The notes under the pieces are model-generated. The model saw nothing but the letters and a program-made list of their open reading frames with translations. It was not told the origin of the DNA and searched no databases. Both the position numbers and the translations under genes were made by a program. From Bacillota bacterium (GTDB lineage: Bacteria > Bacillota > Clostridia > Lachnospirales > Lachnospiraceae): a stretch of DNA of 11,751 bases. This document shows, piece after piece, positions 1-6,271 of this stretch (position 1 is its first letter; each line of letters starts with the position of its first letter). The stretch is taken from NCBI GenBank assembly GCA_023387655.1, contig JAEWHR010000263.1:1-11751 (forward strand), read 5' to 3'.

Positions 1-68
1 GAAAAGGCTCTGTTCTTAAGATGAAAGATCAATGTAATATAAATATTAAGAAAAAACAGGTGATGGTG

Positions 69-410
69 ATGCATGAACTAGGAGTAGTAATCGAGGTAGT
101 AAAAACAGTGGAGCGGGTTGCGTTAGAACAGAACCTCAAGGAAATAGATACCGTGGTTTTGCAAATAGGAGAGCTTTCTTCTATGATACCAAAGTATGTT
201 GAGCAATGTTATCCAGCAGCGGTAGATGGAACTATCTTAGAGAATACGAAACTTGAGATCGAGATTTTACCGGGAAATGCACTTTGTAGAGATTGTAAAA
301 AGGTGTTTCGACTATTAGAGCATCATCATCAATGCCCAACTTGTAATACTAGAAACTGGGAGTTACTAAGTGGAAGGGAATTCTTTATTAAAGAGATTGT
401 GGCTTGTTAG
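69..410 (+). CDS. hypA: HypA, [NiFe]-hydrogenase nickel metallochaperone
   Basis: HypA delivers nickel, with HypB, to the large subunit of [NiFe] hydrogenases in the cytoplasm. The 113-residue protein begins MHELGV; in this family the N-terminal Met-His-Glu (H2, E3) forms the nickel site. The zinc site is two CxxC pairs, CRDC (C73, C76) and CPTC (C89, C92), with a His triplet at 85-87. Length and layout match the family. An in-frame ATG at 21 would add 16 residues, but HypA needs His at position 2, and an AGGTG ribosome binding site at 58-62 sits 6 bases before the ATG at 69, so I chose 69. The 20 bases at the window edge are too short to identify the upstream gene. No hydrogenase or other hyp gene is visible here. 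Confidence 0.93.
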   Translation: MHELGVVIEVVKTVERVALEQNLKEIDTVVLQIGELSSMIPKYVEQCYPAAVDGTILENTKLEIEILPGNALCRDCKKVFRLLEHHHQCPTCNTRNWELLSGREFFIKEIVAC

Positions 411-453
411 ACCGAATTTAACTTTAAGAAAAACTGTAATACTTATAATCTAT

Positions 454-484
454 AAGATAGCACCTTTGATGGAGGTGCTATCTT
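454..484. terminator. Hairpin between hypA and the convergent ferritin-like gene
   Basis: A perfect 12-base-pair stem (454-465 with 473-484) with a 7-base loop lies 43 bases after the hypA stop. The T-run after it is short, so termination strength is uncertain. It lies between two convergent genes and could serve both. Confidence 0.55.
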
Positions 485-550
485 TGGGTAATAAATGTGA
501 TATTAGTTAAATTGATTAATAAAAAAGGTAATGCTTAGTAAATAGTCTAA

Positions 551-1894
551 TTACCAATAAACTGTTCCTTCGCTTGTATGGGCTTTACATTGACAACAAT
601 TTTCTGTTGTGCCACATACGGAAGTTTCGCTCGGCGTGCACTCAGGAATACGTGCGAGGGTTACATTATCTTCACAACGGTTACGAAGTTCCGCCAATGG
701 ATTAGGTGCTGTTTGGAAGCGATAATCCTTTCCTTTACAATCAATGCGGGCATTGATAACATTATGGCTTGGTACACAACAAACGTCATGATTCATAATA
801 TTCTGATACTCAAAGAATGGAGCACAAGGTGACAAGCTTCCAAGCGGAACAATACTGGAGCAGCTTTGGGTATTACCTGTGGTGGTAGCAATGATTTTAC
901 GAACATAGTCAATGTTAGGACGAAGACACAATATTTGAGGGAAGGTTCCACAAGGGATAACTTGCTGCCAATCTTTCTTTTCGTATTGGTAAAGGAGATC
1001 TTTGGCCTTATGCAAATGTGAAATCTCCTGACACAGACATTCCTCCCAGATACAGCGAATACATGGGTCACATTCTGTAAGGAGACAGGAATAATAGAGA
1101 TAACATTCAGTATATTCATGAAGTAACAAGTCTTCTAGCCAAGTTGCAGTGGTATCTTTTAAACTTTCATATTGGCTGACATGTTCTTCTTCTATCAATC
1201 CGATTTCTTGATAGAGTCTACGCCCTAGATCGGATTTATCATATAGAGGGGCTACATTCATATAGTAATTCATCGTTTGCTGTTCAGCAGCCGTAATGAT
1301 ATTAATGTTTAATTTAGTTAGGATATCAGCTTTTTTATTATTGACATATGGGAAAATGCTATCTATTGGATGGCGATGTTCAGAAATGGTTGGCCTTGCA
1401 GGCATTATCTCAGTATATCCGCCAACTAATTTTTCTGGGCAAATTCCATACTCCATGTCTAATAGATTAGAATAACGAAAGAGGTGATCAAAATCTTCTA
1501 GTAATGCAAAATTCAGAGCATTTCTTACAGTACAATTAGGTTCTTGTTTCGCTAAGACGGATGTTAGATCAACGGCTAATTGCTCATAAGTGATGGTATG
1601 CTCTAAGATACTTTCATCCTTTGGCTTTAAACAGCTAATTCTTTTTTGTTGTTGCTGCTCTATACGACGAAGGATTGCCAATTCTCTTCTTAAATCGTTG
1701 TCAGGACAGTGTCTTGAAAAATTTCTAGAAAACCATTGTGCTTCAAATTCTGTACCATTCATTAAAACAATACGGCATTTTGTATAAGGATCTGTCTCTT
1801 CTTTATTATACGAGCATGGATAAATTACGCCCCAATCCATAAAGGTTTTTTCTATCGGTATTGGCTTTTCATCAAATGGATTAAAATTCTGCAT
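551..1894 (-). CDS. Cysteine-rich ferritin-like (putative diiron) protein
   Basis: A 447-residue protein of unknown function with a ferritin-like signature. Residues about 198-300 carry the full diiron pattern: E204, E235-xx-H238, E260 or E263, E290-xx-H293, with spacings typical of rubrerythrin-like four-helix bundles. An earlier helix at 126-146 (E133, H137, R140, Y141) also looks ferritin-like, so a second partial bundle is possible. There are 26 cysteines. Five of them (C275, C278, C281, C286, C288) lie just before the last ExxH, and C427, C433, C434 and C436 are near the C-terminus. No signal peptide or membrane segment is seen. The start is supported by TAGGAA 5 bases upstream. It is divergent from yaaA-bcp and near ftnA, which suggests a role in iron or peroxide handling. 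Alternatives are a rubrerythrin-like peroxidase or a cysteine-crosslinked spore protein. The family link is fairly sure; the function is not. Confidence 0.8.
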   Translation of the reverse strand: MQNFNPFDEKPIPIEKTFMDWGVIYPCSYNKEETDPYTKCRIVLMNGTEFEAQWFSRNFSRHCPDNDLRRELAILRRIEQQQQKRISCLKPKDESILEHTITYEQLAVDLTSVLAKQEPNCTVRNALNFALLEDFDHLFRYSNLLDMEYGICPEKLVGGYTEIMPARPTISEHRHPIDSIFPYVNNKKADILTKLNINIITAAEQQTMNYYMNVAPLYDKSDLGRRLYQEIGLIEEEHVSQYESLKDTTATWLEDLLLHEYTECYLYYSCLLTECDPCIRCIWEECLCQEISHLHKAKDLLYQYEKKDWQQVIPCGTFPQILCLRPNIDYVRKIIATTTGNTQSCSSIVPLGSLSPCAPFFEYQNIMNHDVCCVPSHNVINARIDCKGKDYRFQTAPNPLAELRNRCEDNVTLARIPECTPSETSVCGTTENCCQCKAHTSEGTVYW

Positions 1895-1925
1895 GACATT
1901 CCTAATATATTATTATTGTCTTAAT

Positions 1926-1956
1926 ACTATATGTTATCAAGATTTATTAGTGACAA
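1926..1956 (-). promoter_or_regulatory. Possible sigma-A promoter of the ferritin-like gene
   Basis: On the minus strand, TTGTCA (1951-1956) and TATAGT (1926-1931) are separated by 19 bases, slightly long for sigma-A. The -10 lies about 30 bases before the start codon. The region is AT-rich, so a chance match is possible. Confidence 0.3.
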
Positions 1957-2144
1957 TTACTATGAAAATGTTATGAAGGTTTAAAATAATAGTCTAGAAT
2001 CTTTAATCGTAAAGGATAAAGGTTATTAAAAATTATACGTCGAGATTGATAAAAACATATTTAATGCTGAAGTTTTATTCATGGAAAAATATAATTATAA
2101 AAATAATTTATATTCTAATTCCTTAATATGACAATAAATTTCAA

Positions 2145-2173
2145 TTGCTGTTAGTAATATTCAATGTTACAAT
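2145..2173 (+). promoter_or_regulatory. Probable sigma-A promoter of yaaA-bcp
   Basis: An extended -10 (TGT followed by TACAAT, 2168-2173) is preceded by TTGCTG (2145-2150) at a 17-base spacing. Transcription would begin near 2180. This makes the upstream TTG at 2145 unusable as a start codon and supports translation from 2214. Confidence 0.45.
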
Positions 2174-2213
2174 ATTTAAGGTAATCATAAGAGGAGGAGA
2201 GAGTAACGAAGTT

Positions 2214-2981
2214 ATGAAAATAATCATATCACCAGCGAAAAAGATGGTGGAAAACATAGAAGCATTACCTGTATGTGGAGAACCTAGTTTTATAGAACAA
2301 TCAACCCTATTATTAGATTACTTAAAAAGTTTAAGTTACAAGGAAGCGAAAGAGCTGTGGAATTGCAACGATCAGATAGCTACATTAAATTATGAGAGAG
2401 TATCTAATATGGATTTAAAAACGAATTTGACTCCTGCTATTCTTTCTTATCAGGGTATCCAATATCAATATATGGCACCAGAAGTTTTGGAGAAAGACCA
2501 GCTTGATTATATACAGGAACATTTATATATCTTATCAGGTTTTTATGGTATACTAAAACCATTGGATGGTGTGACAGCTTATCGTTTGGAGATGCAGTCA
2601 AAAGTAAAATTATCTGAGAAAAAGGATTTATATGATTTCTGGGGAAGTCTATTGTATGATAAACTAAGCAAAGAGACCAATTTAATATTAAATTTAGCAT
2701 CCAAAGAATATAGTAAATGTATTGAGCGATATCTTACAGAAGATGTGAAATTAGTAACTTGTGTTTTCGGAGAGAGAAAGGGCGATAAAGTAATAGAAAA
2801 AGGAACTTACGCCAAGATGGCCAGAGGTGAGATGGTTCGTTATATGGCAGAGCATAAGATAACAACTATAGAAGAGGTCACAAAGTTTGATCGCTTAGAT
2901 TTCTCATATGATGAAAATCTATCAGATGAGTCAAAATTAGTATTTGTGAAAGGAGATTCTTATGTTAGAAGTAGGAAGTAA
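2214..2981 (+). CDS. yaaA: YaaA family peroxide-stress protein (UPF0246)
   Basis: The 255-residue product begins MKIIISPAKKM, the family's N-terminal signature, and matches the usual length of 250-260 residues. Other typical YaaA stretches are LSGFYGILKPLDG (about 110-122), the YRLEM segment just after it, YDFWG near 144, and GTYAKMARGEMVRYM near 200-214. In E. coli, YaaA lowers intracellular free iron during H2O2 stress and so limits Fenton damage; the family is also reported to bind DNA. An in-frame TTG at 2145 would add 23 residues that do not belong to the family. The ribosome binding site is slightly odd: AGGAGG at 2192-2197 is 16 bases from the ATG, while GGAGAGAG continues to 2203. The 3' end overlaps bcp by 20 bases, so the two are surely co-transcribed. 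Confidence 0.92.
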   Translation: MKIIISPAKKMVENIEALPVCGEPSFIEQSTLLLDYLKSLSYKEAKELWNCNDQIATLNYERVSNMDLKTNLTPAILSYQGIQYQYMAPEVLEKDQLDYIQEHLYILSGFYGILKPLDGVTAYRLEMQSKVKLSEKKDLYDFWGSLLYDKLSKETNLILNLASKEYSKCIERYLTEDVKLVTCVFGERKGDKVIEKGTYAKMARGEMVRYMAEHKITTIEEVTKFDRLDFSYDENLSDESKLVFVKGDSYVRSRK

Positions 2982-3414
2982 AGCACCGGATTTTACATTA
3001 AACAATCAAGAGGGGGTAGAAGTATCTCTTAAGGAGTTTTTAGGGAAGAAAGTAATTCTTTACTTTTATCCTAAGGACAATACACCAGGATGTACTGCAC
3101 AAGCATGTGGATTTGCAAACTTATATCCTGATTTTATAGAAAAGGATGCTGTTGTAATTGGAATTAGTAAAGACTCTGTTCAATCTCACAAAAAATTTGC
3201 AGAGAAATATAATCTCCCATTTCAGTTATTATCCGATACCGAGCTAGAAGTTATAAAAGCTTATGATGTTTGGCAAGAAAAAAATATGTATGGTAAGAAG
3301 ACAATGGGTGTGGTTAGAACAACATATTTAATTGATGAGAAAGGTATGATAGCAGGAGTTGCTTCTAAAGTAAAAGCAGCGAGCAATCCAGAGGATACTT
3401 TAAAATTATTATAA
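2962..3414 (+). CDS. bcp: Thioredoxin-dependent thiol peroxidase (peroxiredoxin, Bcp/PrxQ type)
   Basis: This enzyme reduces H2O2 and organic hydroperoxides with thiols supplied by thioredoxin, in the cytoplasm. The 150-residue protein has the peroxiredoxin active site PKDNTPGCTAQAC: peroxidatic C44 within PxxxTxxC, and a resolving cysteine C49 five residues later, which is typical of the alpha-2-type Bcp/PrxQ group. The conserved active-site Arg is probably R119 in GVVRTTYLID. Length is normal. The start codon lies inside the end of yaaA, with AAGGAG about 7 bases upstream, so translation is probably coupled to yaaA. The pairing with an iron-sparing YaaA gives a compact peroxide-defence operon. 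The nearest strong terminator is over 220 bases downstream, so the mRNA would carry a long 3' tail containing the purine repeats. Confidence 0.95.
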   Translation: MLEVGSKAPDFTLNNQEGVEVSLKEFLGKKVILYFYPKDNTPGCTAQACGFANLYPDFIEKDAVVIGISKDSVQSHKKFAEKYNLPFQLLSDTELEVIKAYDVWQEKNMYGKKTMGVVRTTYLIDEKGMIAGVASKVKAASNPEDTLKLL

Positions 3415-3454
3415 ATTTTAATTTTTGACCTTCTATATTATTATTATTATTAAA

Positions 3455-3650
3455 GAAAATAAAATCGAGAAAATAAAATAAGTAAATGAAATCGATAATA
3501 TTAAATTCGGAAAATGTAATAGAGAAAGTAAAAATCGAGAAAATAATAACCTAGAAAATAATAACAGTGAAAATAATAACCGAAAAGATAATAGCAGTGA
3601 AAATAAAAACCTGAAATATAAAAATAAAAAACCGTGAAAATAAAATCGCC
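3455..3650. repeat. Degenerate tandem array, about 15-base purine-rich unit
   Basis: About twelve units begin with GAAAAT or a close variant. The cleanest are GAAAATAATAAC at 3539, 3554 and 3569, exactly 15 bases apart, followed by a variant at 3584. Outer units vary from 14 to 23 bases. The first unit (3455) and last unit (3636) share the 13-mer GAAAATAAAATCG. The last unit forms the outer part of the terminator stem. The array would be transcribed as the unstructured 3' tail of the bcp mRNA. Confidence 0.75.
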
Positions 3651-3692
3651 ACAAGGAAAAACAGAATTTCCTTGTGGCGGTTTTATTTTTTT
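3637..3692. terminator. Strong bidirectional intrinsic terminator
   Basis: Bases 3637-3659 pair with 3667-3689 in a 23-base-pair stem with one G-U pair and a 7-base loop. A T-rich run (3681-3692) follows on the plus strand and TTTTATTTT follows on the minus strand. It separates convergent bcp and ftnA. Confidence 0.88.
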
Positions 3693-3720
3693 GAATGATT
3701 TAGGTTATAATTTCTGCTTT

Positions 3721-3746
3721 GTGTACCAAGAGATATCTTGGTACAT
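3721..3746. other. Hairpin in the ftnA 3' region
   Basis: GTACCAAG (3723-3730) pairs with CTTGGTAC (3737-3744) across a 6-base loop, extendable by about two pairs. It lies 23 bases past the ftnA stop. There is no T-run on either side, so it may protect the 3' end rather than terminate transcription. Confidence 0.45.
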
Positions 3747-3769
3747 ATGTTTCAATAAGTATACGCTTC

Positions 3770-4282
3770 TTATAAAACAAGGGATGGAGCTGCATATACA
3801 CGGGCACCTAACTCTTGATCTAGCATATAAAGGCTCTTAGAGTCATCACCATAGAGCTCCATTTTTCGAATTAAATCGGTAGCGTTTTTCTCTTCCTCGC
3901 CTTGCTCCTTAACAAACCAATCGAGAAACTGCATCGTACGGAAATCTTTCACTGAGAATGCAGCATCATAGATTGTATGGATGGATTCTGTTACATATTC
4001 TTCATGCTTTAAGCTTTCTGTTAATGGCTCCATAGTAGAAGAGTATTCTTTCACTGGAGAATCAATCGCTTGAAGAGTTACTTTCAAGTTATTATTCTGC
4101 ATATATTGCATAAAAAGCATTGCGTGATCTCTTTCTTCTTGAGCTTGGATACGAAACCAATTGGCAAAGCCATCGAGCCCTTGCTCTGTATAATAATTTG
4201 ACATGTCTAAGTATAGGTAAGCAGAATAAAACTCTTTTTTCACCTGATCATTCAATAAATTGCTAACTTTTTCGTTATTCAT
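3770..4282 (-). CDS. ftnA: Non-heme bacterial ferritin (FtnA type)
   Basis: This protein stores iron as a ferric mineral inside a 24-subunit shell, oxidising Fe(II) at a diiron ferroxidase centre. In the 170-residue protein all ferroxidase ligands fall at the same numbers as in E. coli FtnA: E17, E50, H53, E94, Q127 and E130. Y24 and the third-site acids E49, E126 and E129 are also present. No haem-binding Met of bacterioferritin is expected or seen. The start has an ideal AGGAGG (complement of 4289-4294) at 6-base spacing. The gene converges on bcp and has its own promoter. Its position beside yaaA, bcp and the ferritin-like gene supports a shared role in keeping free iron low under oxidative stress. 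The identification is very secure. Confidence 0.96.
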   Translation of the reverse strand: MNNEKVSNLLNDQVKKEFYSAYLYLDMSNYYTEQGLDGFANWFRIQAQEERDHAMLFMQYMQNNNLKVTLQAIDSPVKEYSSTMEPLTESLKHEEYVTESIHTIYDAAFSVKDFRTMQFLDWFVKEQGEEEKNATDLIRKMELYGDDSKSLYMLDQELGARVYAAPSLVL

Positions 4283-4310
4283 TTTCTACCTCCTTTTCTT
4301 TGGTATTTTA

Positions 4311-4338
4311 ATTATATCATTTTGTAAAAAATAAACAA
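4311..4338 (-). promoter_or_regulatory. Sigma-A promoter of ftnA
   Basis: On the minus strand there is a perfect extended -10, TGATATAAT (TATAAT at 4311-4316), with a weak -35 TTGTTT (4333-4338) at a 16-base spacing. It lies about 30 bases before the ATG. I found no convincing Fur or PerR box overlapping it. Confidence 0.6.
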
Positions 4339-4472
4339 GGTAATTTCTTATAAATCATGGTCCTTTCTTAAGAATTAATCTACAAAAAATTACTTTAGAG
4401 GTTCGTATTTATATATAACATAGAATTATTATCCATATCATAAGCTGATATAAAAGAGTTAAAGGACTAGTT

Positions 4473-6152
4473 ATGGCAAATAAATTTATAAGCGATGACT
4501 ATTTTGATTTAATAATACCAAATCTGTTAATAGGTAATATGGATAATGGATTAAGTAAAACCTTCGTAAATTCCAAGCATTCCATAATCAACATACCTCG
4601 AGATAGGATTAATCTATGTACTATGGGCGAGTTTAGTTATTCAAATTTTCCATCTATTTTTACACTTCAATCTAATCTTGCTTTAGAACAATTGGGTGTT
4701 AACAAGGTTCAAACAAATCCCAATTTTGCACTATATGGTACCGGTACTTTGATCGGTTTTATTGATAGCGGAATAAATTATCTACATCCTGCTTTTCTAT
4801 ATAGCGATAAAAGTACTAGAATTTATTCGATATGGGATCAGACAATAACAGACGAAGAAATGTCTGTAAATGAGGCTTTTCCTTATGGAACTATGTACTC
4901 AAGAGAAGTGATTAACCATGCATTACAACAAACTAATCCATTAGAAGTAGTTCCTACCAATGATGAGATCGGCCACGGAACAGCGATTGCTGGTTTAGCA
5001 GCTGGTAGTGTAGATAAACGAAATAATTTTTCTGGAGTAGCACCTTTATCAGAATTGATTGTGGTTAAATTAAAGCAAGCTAAGAAAAACATTCGTCAAT
5101 TTTATTCTATACCAGAGGATGCGATATGCTACCAAGAAAGTGATATCATGTTAGGTGTTAAGTATATAGTAGAGATAGCAAGAAAATTAAACCGACCGCT
5201 GGTTCTTTGTATAGCCCTAGGTACGAGTCAAGGTCCTCATGACGGCTTAGGATCTTTAAGTACTTACCTTGGAAATATTACTGGATATCCACATACTTGT
5301 GTATTAACATGTGCTGGCAATGAAGGGAATGCTCAACGGCACTTTTCTGATCATATAAGGTCAGATGAACCCTATAGAGAATTTGAGCTTATAGTGGGAG
5401 AAAATGATAAGTACTTTTTCATTGAAATCTGGCTAGATCCAATCCTTAGAATAACTCTAGAAATAACTTCGCCATCAGGTGAGAAGATTAGTAACACGAG
5501 TCCTGGTATAAGACAGTCAAGAAAATATACCTTTGTCTTTAGTCCAACAGTAATTTGTATTAATAACATAGGAACCATTTCTGAGTCTGGGACACAGTTG
5601 GTTTGGTTACGATTTGATGATGCACAGAGTGGACTTTGGAGATTTCGATATTATAATATAGATCAAGCAACATCTACACTAAACGCATGGCTACCTTCGG
5701 GTGATATTATATCAAATAATACTTATTTTCTACTATCGAATCCAGAAACTACCATTACATCACCAGGTAATTCACTAGCTCCAATTACGATAACTGCCTA
5801 TAACACTCTGGAAGGAGGAATCTCTTATTTTTCAGGGATTGGATATACAAGAAAAGGGGAGGTAAAGCCGGATTTAGCAGCTCCTGGTACTGATTTAAGA
5901 GCTCCTTCTAATCACAGTGGATATGTATTTGCAACAGGAACCGGAGCAGCAACTGCACTTGCCAGCGGTGTAGTAGCTCTGCTTTTAGAATGGGCGTATG
6001 TGCGTGGTAATTATACAACAATTACAGGACGAGAAATCAAAACATTATTAATACGAGGAGCTATTCGAGAGCCTTATACAACATATCCAAATAGAACGTG
6101 GGGATATGGGAAAGTTGATTTATACGGAGTGTTTGAAAAACTTATTATCTAG
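4473..6152 (+). CDS. Csp-type subtilase (S8), predicted pseudoprotease, copy 1
   Basis: A 559-residue protein of the clostridial Csp family of subtilisin-like proteins. Layout: N-terminal prodomain-like region (1-85), catalytic core with the Asp motif IDSGINYLHPAF (D98) and the His motif IGHGTAIAG (H168), oxyanion Asn in CAGNEGN (N283), a beta-rich jelly-roll-like insertion (about 300-425), and the Ser-region motif ATGTGAATALASG (487-499). The canonical motif is GTSxA; here the Ser position is Gly (G491, codon GGA at 5943-5945), so proteolysis is not expected. There is no signal peptide or membrane segment, as in Csp proteins that are packed into spores. AAAGGA at 4461-4466 supports the start. 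Known relatives either cleave pro-SleC or, as inactive CspA/CspC in C. difficile, regulate germination; a germination role here is inference. The neighbour is a paralogue with the same substitution. Confidence 0.88.
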   Translation: MANKFISDDYFDLIIPNLLIGNMDNGLSKTFVNSKHSIINIPRDRINLCTMGEFSYSNFPSIFTLQSNLALEQLGVNKVQTNPNFALYGTGTLIGFIDSGINYLHPAFLYSDKSTRIYSIWDQTITDEEMSVNEAFPYGTMYSREVINHALQQTNPLEVVPTNDEIGHGTAIAGLAAGSVDKRNNFSGVAPLSELIVVKLKQAKKNIRQFYSIPEDAICYQESDIMLGVKYIVEIARKLNRPLVLCIALGTSQGPHDGLGSLSTYLGNITGYPHTCVLTCAGNEGNAQRHFSDHIRSDEPYREFELIVGENDKYFFIEIWLDPILRITLEITSPSGEKISNTSPGIRQSRKYTFVFSPTVICINNIGTISESGTQLVWLRFDDAQSGLWRFRYYNIDQATSTLNAWLPSGDIISNNTYFLLSNPETTITSPGNSLAPITITAYNTLEGGISYFSGIGYTRKGEVKPDLAAPGTDLRAPSNHSGYVFATGTGAATALASGVVALLLEWAYVRGNYTTITGREIKTLLIRGAIREPYTTYPNRTWGYGKVDLYGVFEKLII

Positions 6153-6271
6153 ATATCAATATAAAAAAAGGAATGTAAATACTTTAGGCTGGAATAAATT
6201 ACAAAAGTTAACTTCATAGAACGAAGTGATCTTTCATAGTTTAATACTAATAGTAATGTAAGGAATCAAAG

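Larger units (their letters stand above)
1895..2213. other. Divergent AT-rich intergenic region
   Basis: This 319-base stretch separates the minus-strand ferritin-like gene from plus-strand yaaA. It holds the candidate promoters of both. It also holds a sequence at 2089-2103 that matches 11 of the 14 fixed positions of the PerR box (TTATAAT-N-ATTATAA); in such AT-rich DNA this is only suggestive. I see no small gene or structured RNA here. Confidence 0.5.
3415..3769. other. Convergent intergenic region between bcp and ftnA
   Basis: A 355-base gene-free stretch. It holds, in order, a short TAT/TTA-rich segment, a degenerate purine-rich repeat array (3455-3650), a long two-way terminator (3637-3692) and a smaller hairpin (3721-3746). 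Open frames running through it are hydrophobic or Lys/Asn-rich by-products of the repeats. Confidence 0.7.

Noticed and set aside
793..1119. Overlapping frames within the ferritin-like gene (also 578-832 and 1590-1787)
   Set aside because: These are shadow frames of a well-supported gene, with no start signals or family features.
3433..3654. Minus-strand frame giving a hydrophobic Leu/Phe-rich 73-residue peptide
   Set aside because: It is the complement of the purine repeats, starts at a TTG inside the terminator stem and has no ribosome binding site.
3634..3840. Plus-strand frame running over the terminator and into ftnA
   Set aside because: It starts at a GTG in the terminator stem, crosses the hairpins and overlaps ftnA in antisense. 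It has no protein features.
5943..5945. Sequencing error as the cause of the missing catalytic Ser
   Set aside because: The same Ser to Gly change occurs independently in the diverged paralogue (7745-7747), both as GGA codons in intact frames.
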